Assembly: GCA_964023275.1 (NCBI GenBank)
Contig: OZ029927.1
Location: 19,520,762-19,584,761, forward strand
Length of the DNA: 64,000 nucleotides
Source of the DNA: Norana najaformis
Taxonomy: Eukaryota; Annelida; Clitellata; Crassiclitellata; Hormogastridae
Direction of reading: 5' to 3'
Under the pieces are notes generated by a model. It saw only the letters and a list, made by a program, of their open reading frames with translations, was not told where the DNA came from and made no database searches. Positions within the stretch are counted from its first letter, which is position 1. Every line of letters begins with the position of its first letter. Positions 11,626-21,964 of the stretch are shown one piece after another. The position numbers and the translations under genes were made by a program.

Positions 11626-11694
11626 ACTATTCTCGAGCTTCTTGTTCTTTGTCTTCTCTTTTTGCTAGAGGGCCATATTTTCTGTCCTGATTCT

Positions 11695-12002
11695 TCCTCT
11701 TCTCCTTAACCCACTTTCCGTTTCAATTCCAAACACCATCCACCGTATTCGCCGTCTGCCTGCCTGACTCTTGGATCTTAGTAATCGTAATCGTAATTCC
11801 TAAATTTCTACAGCGCCCAACGAAAGCCACGTCACGGGGACCAGCTTAGTCACAGCGCTCAGTCAAAACAAAATCTCGACCAGGAAACCGAACACTTCTT
11901 GTCTAACGATTTTGTTTTGACTGAGTGCGCATGAATAAGCTGGTCGCCGCCACAAGGCTTTGTTTGGGCGCTTAATAAATCTCCAGCTTAAGATTACGAT
12001 GC
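11695..12002. mobile_element. Foldback element from two LINE-B 3' ends, head to head
   Basis: After a short LINE-B fragment, the sequence from taatcgtaatcgtaattc (11775) through cagcgcccaacgaaagcc and ctcagtcaaaacaaaatc is followed, after a ~35-bp spacer, by its inverse: gattttgttttgactgag, then a ttgggcgcttaataaatc block and an attacgat end. The arms are imperfect inverted repeats of about 100 bp. A similar structure occurs at 14.7 kb. Confidence 0.7.
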
Positions 12003-12254
12003 CGCAGTGATTCGAAGTGTTTACTTTACATGAGCATTTCATGAGACTTACTAATAAAATCGTGCTGCAAAGAAGCGATGTTATTGATTCATCTCCACTC
12101 TTTCCGGATGGAAATACAGGTAACTAAAGTGATTGCCTCACCTGTAGCTCATATATGGCAACTGAGGTATCTGACACAGGTATCCGTCAACGATTATAAC
12201 AGTTCATATTGATTTATTAAAAAAACAACGCCTAATGAATATTCTTATTCTTCC

Positions 12255-12447
12255 GCTTATCTATCCTGCAGATCCAATTCCAAACATTATCCACCGTAGC
12301 CGTCTGACTGCCTGCCTACCTGACTCTTGGATCTTGACCTGAAATTATTATTAATATTAATATTAACATTAATATTAATAATAATAATAATATTATTATT
12401 ATTATTGTTGTTGTTGTTATTGTTACTGTTGCTGTTAATATTTATGC

Positions 12448-12532
<85 letters not shown>

Positions 12533-12535
12533 GTC
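12255..12535 (+). repeat. LINE-B fragment ending in (ATT)n
   Basis: A short LINE-B segment (ccaattccaaacattatcc, then gactcttggatcttgacc) leads into ATT triplets from about 12345 to 12533. Confidence 0.75.
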
Positions 12536-12900
12536 ACAGGCGTTTTAGAAGCTGGTGAATGAGGCGCCATATAAATAAGTTTTAGTCACAATATGATTAG
12601 ACACACTGTAGTAGTCGTCTGTGGATCTGGAAAGCCTTTGCACGATTGCTAGCTTTAACAATTACAGTTGGCCCGATCTGATTATTGCAGTTTGGGGACA
12701 GATGTGCACTAATTAATTAGCTAATTATTGTCGTGAATAAAGAGTAAATTGAGCACTGCGCCCTGTTGGAGAGGGTTAGCTAGGTACAGTCGAACTTAAT
12801 CGCCCAAAGCAATTACGCTTAGTCGAGAGTCAGTTCGAAGGCCCTCCTTCTTTGGTAAAGTAATGGACTCTACGTCTAAGCTTAAGTCTTTACGATAAGG
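12536..12900. other. Intergenic sequence, nothing recognised
   Basis: AT-rich mixed sequence, no reading frame or repeat that I can name. Confidence 0.5.
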
Positions 12901-12901
12901 C

Positions 12902-13415
12902 TTGTTTGGACCATCAAACGAACTCAGCAACACTTCACCTCTTGCAATTTCTGCGCAGGTCTTCTTTCGCTCAAAACTGAAAACATTCCTCTTCCACAAA
13001 TCCTATCTTGATTCTTCCTTTTGCCCTTACCTCTCTTTCCGGTTCAATTCCAAACACCATTCACCGCAGTGGTCTGCCTTCCTGCCTGACTCTTGGATCT
13101 TGACCTGGAACCGAACCCTTCCTGCGTATCTATTTTGCTTTGACTGAGCGCCTGTGAATAAGCTGATTCTATTTTGCTTTGACTGAGCGCCTGTGAGTAA
13201 GCTGATTCTATTTTGCTTTGACTGAGCGCCTGTGAATAAGCTGATTCTATTTTGCTTTGACTGAGCGCCTGTGAATAAGCTGATTCTATTTTGCTTTGAC
13301 TGAGCGCCTGTGAATAAGCTGATTCTATTTTGCTTTGACCGAGCGCCTGTGAATAAGCTGATTCCCGCGTCTTTGCTTTCGTTGGGCGCTGTAGAAATCT
13401 CGAGCTTGCGATTAC
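12902..13415 (+). mobile_element. 5'-truncated LINE-B with 39-bp tandem repeat in its 3' part
   Basis: A short frame encodes the extreme C-terminus of a non-LTR retrotransposon (SKLKTFLFHKSYLDSS), a signature of L2/CR1-type elements. Then comes the family's 3' segment (gactcttggatcttgacctg, the gactgagcgcctgtgaataagc word, ttgggcgctgtagaaatc) and an attacgataacgat tail. In this copy the 39-bp block with ctgattctattttgctttga is repeated about six times (13140-13365), a local expansion not seen in other copies. Confidence 0.8.
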
Positions 13416-13569
13416 GATAACGATAGTTATAAAAAACGGGACACTGCGGCGCGTTGAACCAATAACACAAGAATGGCCAATTCTCGCCTTCCAAGCAGTG
13501 TACGTGTAGTGCCGCTGGACAAGTTGTTCGCTCACAGTTCTTACTCTTGAGATAATCAGTTGAGAACCA

Positions 13570-13700
13570 GGTATCAATAAATGTAAATGTACACGTTATG
13601 CTATAACGACCATGTGACCTCGACCCTGCTCATTTTTCAATGAATTATTCGGGTGAGATCCTTCACCATCGCTGCCCGTTGAATGATAAGCTACAGCGAA
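13570..13700 (-). mobile_element. SINE family E fragment
   Basis: Reverse orientation copy: atgtaaatgtacacgtta, then cctcgaccctgctcattttt and ggtgagatccttcaccatcg. Confidence 0.65.
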
Positions 13701-13799
13701 ACGCAATTAATTAACGTAATTATAGCTTACTACGGAACCGTTTTAAATGTGTGTAAGTTCAGTTTTTAATTTAACATGGGATAGAAGCCATATTCAGAA

Positions 13800-14000
13800 A
13801 GTAAATGTAAATGTACACGTTTTTCTACAGTGACCATATAAACTCGACCATGCTCATTTTTCAATGAATTAATCGGGTGAGATCCTTCACCACCGCTGCC
13901 CGTTTGAATGGGAGCCACGCCATTTAAGGTCCCCGTGTACGGATCCTTCTAGTATTATGTCTGACCACAATGCGCATTCGGGGTTTCGTTGATCGATAAA
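13800..14000 (-). mobile_element. SINE family E, longer copy
   Basis: Same tail as the preceding fragment, extended through aaggtccccgtgtacggatc toward the head of the element. Confidence 0.65.
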
Positions 14001-14113
14001 GACCCGAATCTGAACATAATAGGTCTGCCAAATGAACTCAATTATTGGACTAATGAAGTAGGTCTAAGACTCCTGATAGCGTGATCGTTTGTTGTGTCAT
14101 GCGCCGAAGTATA

Positions 14114-14670
14114 ACCAGTGGTTGCACGGTAGCCTAGTGGTTAACATGCAGGGCTGTCAACCCTGATGTCGCGGGTACAAATCTCCTCCGGTGTGGTGCG
14201 AGATCGGTTCCGGGGCGAAATCGGTTCCGACTCCGCCCACTGTTGTTGCCAAGACACACGTAATGAAGAAGCTAATTTTAACGTATTCTGTCGTCCTTGA
14301 TAGTAAAATTTAATGCAAAACAATATTTCAGTGGATGGCAAAATAGAAGCCCAAGCAGTACTTACGCAAGACAAAACATTATTTTGACGAAAGAAGTGGC
14401 AACAAACCGTTACACGACGTCATCGGTCACGTGAACCAATCACAATATTTTCCGGACTGCTTTCGCCCCGGAACCGATCTCGCATCACACCGGTACAGAA
14501 AGATGTTTCGAGATTGCGCCACCTGCCCCATCTAGCGAACTCTGCTATAAAACAGTAAGGGCTACACTGGCTGCACACTGTCAGTGGAAAGATCAGATGA
14601 CGAGTAAGAGGACTGGCCACCCGCCTTCATATGCTAGCCGAGGCTAAGAAAATGTTGTCGTCAACACTTC
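14114..14670 (+). mobile_element. SINE family G interrupted by a MITE
   Basis: The tRNA-like head is at 14114-14188 (gcctagtggttaacatgc, B-box-like gggtacaaatc) and the body resumes at 14493 (gatgtttcgagattgcgcc, ccttcatatgctagccg). The uninterrupted family member at 41.70 kb runs through this point, so the 304-bp MITE at 14189-14492 inserted after the SINE. Confidence 0.75.
14189..14492. mobile_element. MITE with terminal inverted repeats (copy 2)
   Basis: The left end (cggtgtggtgcgagatcggt, then tccggggcgaaa) is mirrored by the right end (tttcgccccgga, then accgatctcgcatcacaccg) with only about one mismatch over ~35 bp. The interior matches copy 1 in reverse orientation. Confidence 0.88.
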
Positions 14671-14702
14671 GTAGCCATGACTGCCGCTTGAAGTTAGCTT
14701 AG

Positions 14703-14935
14703 GTAATCGTAAGCTCGAGATTTCTACAGCGCCAACGAAAAGAAAGTCGCGGGAACCAGATTATTCGCAGGCGTTCAGTCAAAATACTTTGAACCAAACG
14801 TGACCTTACCTATCTAATGATTTTGTTTTGAACGAGCGCCTGCGAATAAGCTTGTTCTCATGAATTAGCTTTCTTCGGGCGCAGTATAAATCTCGATATT
14901 TTAATTACAATTACGATTACGATTACTTATTAAGC
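14703..14935. mobile_element. Foldback element from LINE-B 3' ends (copy 2)
   Basis: Left arm: gtaatcgtaagctcgagatt, cagcgccaacgaaaag, gcaggcgttcagtcaaaa. Right arm in inverse: ttttgttttgaacgagcg, gggcgcagtataaatctcg, ttacgattacgattac. The arms are about 95 bp each around a ~45-bp centre. Confidence 0.72.
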
Positions 14936-15990
14936 GAGGGTTCAGTCCATTTAGCTGCTCCCGTACTGATTTTTGGCGAGGATTGCCTACTGAAAAACAC
15001 GTCATAAAAATCCTGAGAAACTCCACAAAGATACTAAAAATCTTAGTAATTAACGATAAAATAATCAAAAAATCAACGAAAGTCATGAACATCAGCAATA
15101 GAAGGCTAAACAAGAGCGCAAGGTTAAAGAATTGTGCTGAGCTAGAGGATTATTAATCATTTACAATTATATAAACATGAATATAACTATACTAATTTAC
15201 AAATGAAAAGAATTTCGACGCTAGAAAACGGTCTTCCGAAGCCGTTATCACTGAAACAGTAACCTGAAAATTCTCGGCAAAGTTAAGTACTGTCTTGCAT
15301 ACTTGCGCCTTCGGCAGTGAGCAGTCACGTGGTGGCGTTAATTAGAACTGTTCAGCAATATTAGCAAAGAAAATTGGGTCACTTTGGCCTATTTATTTTT
15401 CGACACAGTATAAAATAATGCTAGACACAAATTATTTTTTCTCTGGTAGAAGGTTTGCTAAGGGCTGCGCTATATAATTTTGCCGATATGCTATTTTCTG
15501 ATTGCCAACCTCGGAGTTAAGGTGAATATTAATATTCACAATGATTCAAATTGAAATAGGGTCGAACGCCATAATTAATGCGCTATAAATAGAACAGGGG
15601 AATCCGCATCTACGAAAACTTCGGAATTTCCAAGGCTTTCGAAAGCGATCATGCGCTAGACGCTACCTGGAAAGACTGTAGCTTACAATGGGTGGACAGT
15701 CTTTTTGATTGCGCTTAATCTTGCTTACAGATCACACGCCAATAGTACAATTTAATTTAAAATATCAAAATTTCAGTAGAAGCGCGTTGTGTTTTAATCG
15801 GTTCTGACTAAATCTTAAACTTCGTACACGCAGGTACAGAGCGTGGCCCTTGTTATTTTGAGCACACGGTGAGCTGTTCGGAGTTTCATGCTAGGATTTT
15901 TGACTTTTGTTTTAACGCTGTTTTGAGTTAGTCGTTTTACGAAAATATAAACTACGCTAATCTAGTCGTGGACTGAATTATCGTTCGACC
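14936..15990. other. AT-rich intergenic sequence
   Basis: No reading frame over about 70 codons and no recognised repeat except scattered short AT runs. I see no gene or RNA. Confidence 0.55.
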
Positions 15991-16219
15991 AGTTATCACA
16001 GGAGACAAGGGACAGAAACAGATGGCACAAAACTGTCCGTGGTGCAACCAATCCTGGGCTCAACGACGGTTGAAGGCGACAAGACAAGACAATCTGAACA
16101 TGCATTTGTCACGATTGCAAATAAATTGAGCGCTTGCTTTGTAAGTCGGAGGACACAGGTTCGGTCATCCACCTGGAACTCGTGAAAGCCACGAAAAAAT
16201 AACACATAATTTGACCAGA

Positions 16220-16545
16220 TTAATCGTAATCGTAAGCTCGAGATTTCTACAGCGCCCAACGAAAGCTAAGTCGCGGGAACTAGCTTATTCACAGGCGCTC
16301 AGTCAAAAGAAAATCGATAGGTAGGATGGGTTCGTCTCCAGGTCAAGATCCAGGAATCAGATAGGCAGACAGTCAGACGACTATGGTGGATGGTGTTTGG
16401 ACTGAACCCGGAAACTGAGATAAGGGGAAGAGGAAGAATCAGAATAGGGTCTGTGGAAGAGAAGTGTTTTCAGTTTCGAATGGAAGACCTGCGCAGAGAC
16501 TGCAAAACGTGAAGAAGTGTTGGTGAGTTCGGGCAATGGGTTCAT
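16220..16545 (-). mobile_element. LINE-B 3' end, long copy
   Basis: Read on the minus strand this runs from the C-terminal coding remnant through the gactgagcgcctgtgaat block to the ttacgattacgatt tail. On the + strand it begins taatcgtaatcgtaagctcg and ends near gtgttggtgagttcggg. Confidence 0.75.
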
Positions 16546-17165
16546 AGATGAAGGGTCAGTTCGCCTTTATTGGTTCGTACTAGCCCCAGTTACCCTTGGA
16601 CATACATTTCCCCATACACGTCGCTAATGCTCGTGGATCTTCCTTCGCTGGTTCAGAATATTTCCTGTTGTCTTCCTCTCCCTCTGGTTCATGGTGAAGA
16701 CAATTTTCTCCGTAGGTCATCTCATTCAAAATGGGCCTCGACGTATAGCTGGAACCTGAAAGTTTCGACTTATACTCTGTTTGAGAATACACATATAATA
16801 TAGAGTTCCTCTGATTTTAAGCTTTGAAATTCCACGCATTTTGGATCCAGAATTAATTCTGGATGATGATCTGTCTTTGAATACACAAACATGGAGTTCC
16901 CCCGATTTAAGCTTTGAAATTCGACACATTCTGGATCGATCCAGAAGGTTAACCAGTTATCAAACGAGCTTTTGATTTTAATCAACAAGTTCAGAAACTC
17001 TAAGAATTGTCGAAGGTACTGGAAAGATGCATAGACCATTTGTAAACGTCATGTGAATCGTATTTGCAAATGTAAATTTTGTAAAAATTTCTCAGCGCCT
17101 CACAAAAGCTGAGTCAGTAAGGCTACCGTAAACGTCGGCTCTTAATCAAATCAAATCTGCTATAG
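16546..17165. other. Intergenic sequence with a local duplication
   Basis: Two ~100-bp segments around 16800-16850 and 16888-16935 share gagttcctctgattttaagc-like and ttttaagctttgaaattc-like words, a degenerate local duplication. No gene recognised. Confidence 0.45.
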
Positions 17166-17171
17166 CAGGAA

Positions 17172-17345
17172 TGAAGAAGTAGAAGGAAAAGGAGAAGGAG
17201 GAGGAAGAGAAGGAGAAGAAGGAGAAGAAAAAGGAGGAGAAGGAGAAGGAGAAACAGGAGGAGGAGATGAAGAAGAAGGAGGAGGAGAAGGAGGAGAAGA
17301 AGATGATGATGATGACGACGACGAAGACAAAAACAGAGGCGGAAA
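17172..17345. repeat. GAA/GGA purine tract
   Basis: Nearly pure purine on the + strand, ending in GATGAC triplets. Confidence 0.92.
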
Positions 17346-17369
17346 AGTAGAAGTTCCTTAAGCTAGCCC

Positions 17370-17520
17370 CATTTTTCTTTGCCTCGGCATGTAAAGGCGG
17401 TGGTCAGTTCTCTCCCTTGCCGTATAATCTTCCCACCGGCAGTGTCCTGCCGGTGTACTCACTATAGCTGAGAGCGTTAGGGGGCGGAAGTGGAGACAAT
17501 ATCTCTAAAACAATGTCTGA
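17370..17520. repeat. Dispersed repeat family H (copy 2)
   Basis: Shares catttttctttgcctcgg, an accggcagtg block and a tatagctgagagcgttaggggg block with 8375-8605. Confidence 0.5.
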
Positions 17521-17712
17521 ACTGCAGCAATGACCGAGACATAAATCCGATTATTCAGCCGTCAGAAACATTGTCGTTCAGCCAACATAAATGCTAGCTA
17601 ACTCATGGCCCTAGCTGACTTTCCCCGATTAAGACTATGGAGAAGCGTCTATTTTATTGTATTTTATTAAATTGTTTGCTTGTTCAGAATTTTAGCGCAA
17701 CAAACTACCCGA

Positions 17713-18870
17713 ATGGAGTCGTTTACTACCCAAACCTTCCACAACGGCGAGGAAGTAACTGTGGCAATACCCAAGGAACAGCTACGGCACGTTCTAGCGG
17801 AGAATGCGGGTGTAAAACGCAAGCTGAAAGCAATGGACAATCTCCAGTATTTGTTAGTGGAGACAAATCACCGCCTGAATGAAGCGAAACTATCGCTACA
17901 CGACTACAAAGTCCTGTACCACAGACGCACACAAAGACTCGACGAGCAACTTGAATTGTTGTGCAAGATTTACGATTCTCCAGCGAACAAACGGTTTGAA
18001 TCAACGTCGCATTCTTGGAAACCGGGCGAACGACTTCCAAACACCGAGAGGAGTATGAGATATAAAGATGATCATATTACCGAATTAGAAATTGGAAACG
18101 AGCTAGAGGACCGCGGAAGGCATGAGTTGGTGGAATGTAATACGCGAGAAATTGATAGCCCGAAGCCAGGAATTGTCACCGAAGCCGACTTTGCTGACTT
18201 CAACGTTGAAGAAGATTGTGATGTTGCCGCATACTATGGCCCTGTGCAATACATCGTTGAAGAAGATGGTGCTATGAAGGTAAGGGAGGGCACAGACATT
18301 CAACCCGATAAGGAAACCAAGCACAAGATAGATGACTTAGAGCTGGATGACGTATCTAGAACGAAAGCCATCGAGCCTATTGGAACACAGGAGTTCGAAG
18401 GTATAAACCTTCCAATAAAGGATAAATCCGAAGACGTTCTTAAATTGCATAAGCGTCAAGCAGCGATGCCCTTGAGCCATAGTTCAGTAAAATCCCCTAA
18501 TTCTGCAAATCCACTGAGCTATAGCATCTGCAATCCAATTCATTCCACTGAGCATAATATTGGCGAAGTGCGAAGACGACATCCTAAGGAATCTACCGAT
18601 GAAATGGAAAGGAAGAAATCAAACAGCGAGAAGGAACAGCACAGCGAAATGCAAACGAAGCACTCTAAGGAATCCGAACATCTTAGTAGCACCAAAGACT
18701 CAACAGACAACGTCACTAATTCACAAAATGACGAAAAGCAGACGACGAATTCCTCTGCTTGCTGCCTAAATGCAAAACGCGTTGCTTGGCTCATTCAACA
18801 AAATGGAAGGCTGAAGAAACTCGTGCGTTCTATCCTTGACCAATTTTCACTAACGCCAGCTTCATTCATG
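17713..18870 (+). CDS. Exon 1 of coiled-coil/C2HC protein
   Basis: Encodes 386 residues ending exactly on a codon before gtaagc. The N-terminal ~90 residues are heptad-rich; the middle is acidic and Lys/Ser/Glu-rich, probably disordered; the last ~40 (from SSACCLNAKRVAWLIQQ) return to helical. Reading on past the donor adds about 44 hydrophobic or aromatic residues to 19002. Confidence 0.72.
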
Positions 18871-21800
18871 GTAAGCATCCCGTTTATCGCTCAGGAGGCT
18901 ACTGTACCTCTGAATTTCTTTTTTTATCAAAAATCCACAGCTCGTTGTCATAAACTTGCTATTGTATGCTGGAATATTTGCTGTTGGTGGTATCTAATCT
19001 AATCCAACGATTTCTGTTGCGCCTTTATCATAATAATGCTCAAGGCATCAATCGATGGTTGCTTCAAGTGAAATCGTGCAATGACTCTGGTAACGGGTCT
19101 ATAGAATCCAGACTCTAGATAAATACATGTATCCATATGTATATACATATATGCATGCACACATGTATATATATGCATACATATAGATATGCATATCTAT
19201 ATGTATGCATATCTATATGCATGCATATGTATATACATGTATGCATGCATACATGTATACATATGCATACATATAGATATGCATACATATGCATACATAC
19301 ATGCATACATATAGATGAAAGTGAGCAATTTGCAGGATACCATGGTATACTTTAGGCTGCAAAGTTTAACCGTATGTAGGTGTCTTTGAAAGCTACAGTT
19401 CCTCTTTCTTCATCTTTCAAAGGCTTTTCCGAATTGTTATCTCATGCGGCGGTTCGTCTTTGATGTTTCCATTAAAACAAAGCTCCGTTGATTAAGCCAA
19501 ATTAGCGGTTGATTGAGGAGAGTAGAAGCGTTCTGCTACTTTGCCGTGTCTTACATTACAATTACATCGCACACCATTCGTAATCGTAATCGTAAACTCG
19601 ACATTTCTAAAGCGCTACTTAAAAGCTAAGCGCTGGGCACTAGCTTATTCACGAGCGCTGCGTCAAGTCATTGGGGTTGTCCAGAGATGCCATGTCAAGA
19701 AACAAGTCTGGTTGCCAGAAGACTGGAGAGAGGAGGGGAGAGGAGCTGTTAGGGTGGGTTGTGTTTAAGCTGAGAGAAATGGGAAGACTGATCAGGGTGG
19801 GACTTTTTGAAAAGATGAGACATTGTATTGTGTTGCATAAATATATGTTAATTACAACACTACGTTTACACTGGATTACGTTTTATTACACTAACTGCAT
19901 ACCATTACTGCATTTGCATATTCAATAGGCATCATTACATTAATATTACATTACTTGCGTTACTTAACATCATGTCGCCTGTTGAATATGCAAATACAGT
20001 AATCTGCATGTTTAGTTTTTATTTTAGTTGCATGCGTGTTTAGTGTTTATTATAGTAATCTGCGTTTTAGTGTTTAATACAGTAATCTGCGTGTTTAGTG
20101 TTTACTATATTAATCAGCGTGTTTAGTGTTTATTATAGTTGCATGCATATCTTGAGAACAGCAAAGTTATGTGTCATTTTATTGCTTTTAATAAATTTCT
20201 TCTAATTAACTTAGTTAAATAAATTAATAAAGTATCATTTGTGGGTAGGTACCACTGTGTGCATAGTGTAAATGTTGTCGTTACTTACATTACGTGTGTG
20301 TGTAGAAATTACAGGAGTACGAAGACACTGTCGTCCAGTTACGGCAGAAGATAAGGGTCCTTGAGCGGAAGTTGGCGCACCTGCAAATCACTGTTGGCTC
20401 CAAATGCGAAGGATCTCCTGAGGGCATTTGGAAACAGTTAGCAGAGGCTACTGACAAGGTTGGCCTGTTACTTGTTAAGAGCATGGCTCCGCTGGGACTG
20501 CTAGCCATTTCGCTCTTCTTGAGTTTTAAGATTGTGCGGTATTTGTCAATTTATATAGCGCCTGTTGTTCCCAGTCTGAGAGCTCTGAGAAACTATATGA
20601 GTTTTAAGGCATTGAGTTGCAACAGTCCTACCTCCTGATCTATTTTGTGTAACATCGATTTATAAGTACAACTGCAGTCCCAATATCTGTGACCTGTTTG
20701 GAAAAACGGTTATAAATTTAAACAATTTAAAACACTGGCTCACTTGCTATGGTCGTCTCCGGATAATTTGGTCATTTTGCTACTAGTAAATTACGATATT
20801 GTTTAACATCAGTTTCGAACAATACTTTACTACCCACCTACAAAGCTCATAAAGTTAATCACAGAATATACAAACAAAGTTTAATTATTTTAAGATAATC
20901 TTTAAGATAATCAAAATCAGAATCCCGACTGTCCTATCGCCATAGTCAAACACAAACTATATATCACTGTAAGAGTGTTCACCTCTGCCCTCTAACGAAC
21001 AAACTAAGAAGTCCATTACTGCTACTGTCACCTATTGAATAACAGCACAGTGATTGTCGTTATAAAGTTTAACAAAGGCCACATAGAAATTGTGGTTTGC
21101 TTAGAAGCGACCATCGATCGACTCCTTTTGCATTGCGATGAGGTCGCTATAGATGTTTCCAGATTGGATAGAATGTTCGGGTGTATACATGGAACTATTC
21201 ACGCCGATTTCTTCATGCCACAGTCTGCGGCATGGTGGTCTATCCGTAACGCGTTTGGTCAATGATCATGCGGTTGTGGGTTCGAATCCGTGTAATGACC
21301 CTGGGCAAGTTGCTTGCGCACACCGTGCCGCTGTCACCAAGCAGTATAATTTCTTACCATCATAAGCCGGGAAGTAAACGGCAAGTCCTGCGATGCACTG
21401 GCCCCGTGTCCAGGACCTTGGGATTCGTCCACTGCCGGCTCAAGGGCCACGAAAAGGAAATGAGCACCTCCTCTTCATCTCACTTGTGGGATATCGGATA
21501 TTTTGTGTAACTGAGCGAGAACTAACTTGACAGCCCAGGCTTTCAGAATCACAAAGCTAAAATGCCTATGTATGTAGGTATGCATCTTTATACACTTAAT
21601 ATAGTGTCTTTTAAGTACCTCACAAAAGGCGCTACAAAATAGCATGAGCTGCTGCTGTAGGGCTCAATTGGATGAAGAGTTTTTGTGGTTTTTCTGCAGG
21701 TGGATCGGTTGGAAAAGATTGTATACGTCAAACAGATCTTGATAGACGAACTCTACCGGCTTATTCAACAGTTAAACCACGACTCCGCAGCCACACGTGC

Positions 21801-21933
21801 CTCCCATGATCATAATCCTCAACAACAACAACAACAACAACAACAAGATAATGTATCGTCTTTTGGTCGTCACTCAATCAAAGCTTTTTCTCAGGTTGGT
21901 AATACAATCATCATCACCACCATGATGATGATG

Positions 21934-21964
<31 letters not shown>

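Larger units (their letters stand above)
18871..20314 (+). other. Intron 1 with LINE-A, palindromic microsatellite and repeat B2
   Basis: Holds a LINE-A 3' fragment (19002-19080), an ATGCATATAC microsatellite (19120-19312), repeat B2 (19575-19790) and AT-rich sequence with copies of gtgtttagtgtttattat near 20035-20135. Confidence 0.6.
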
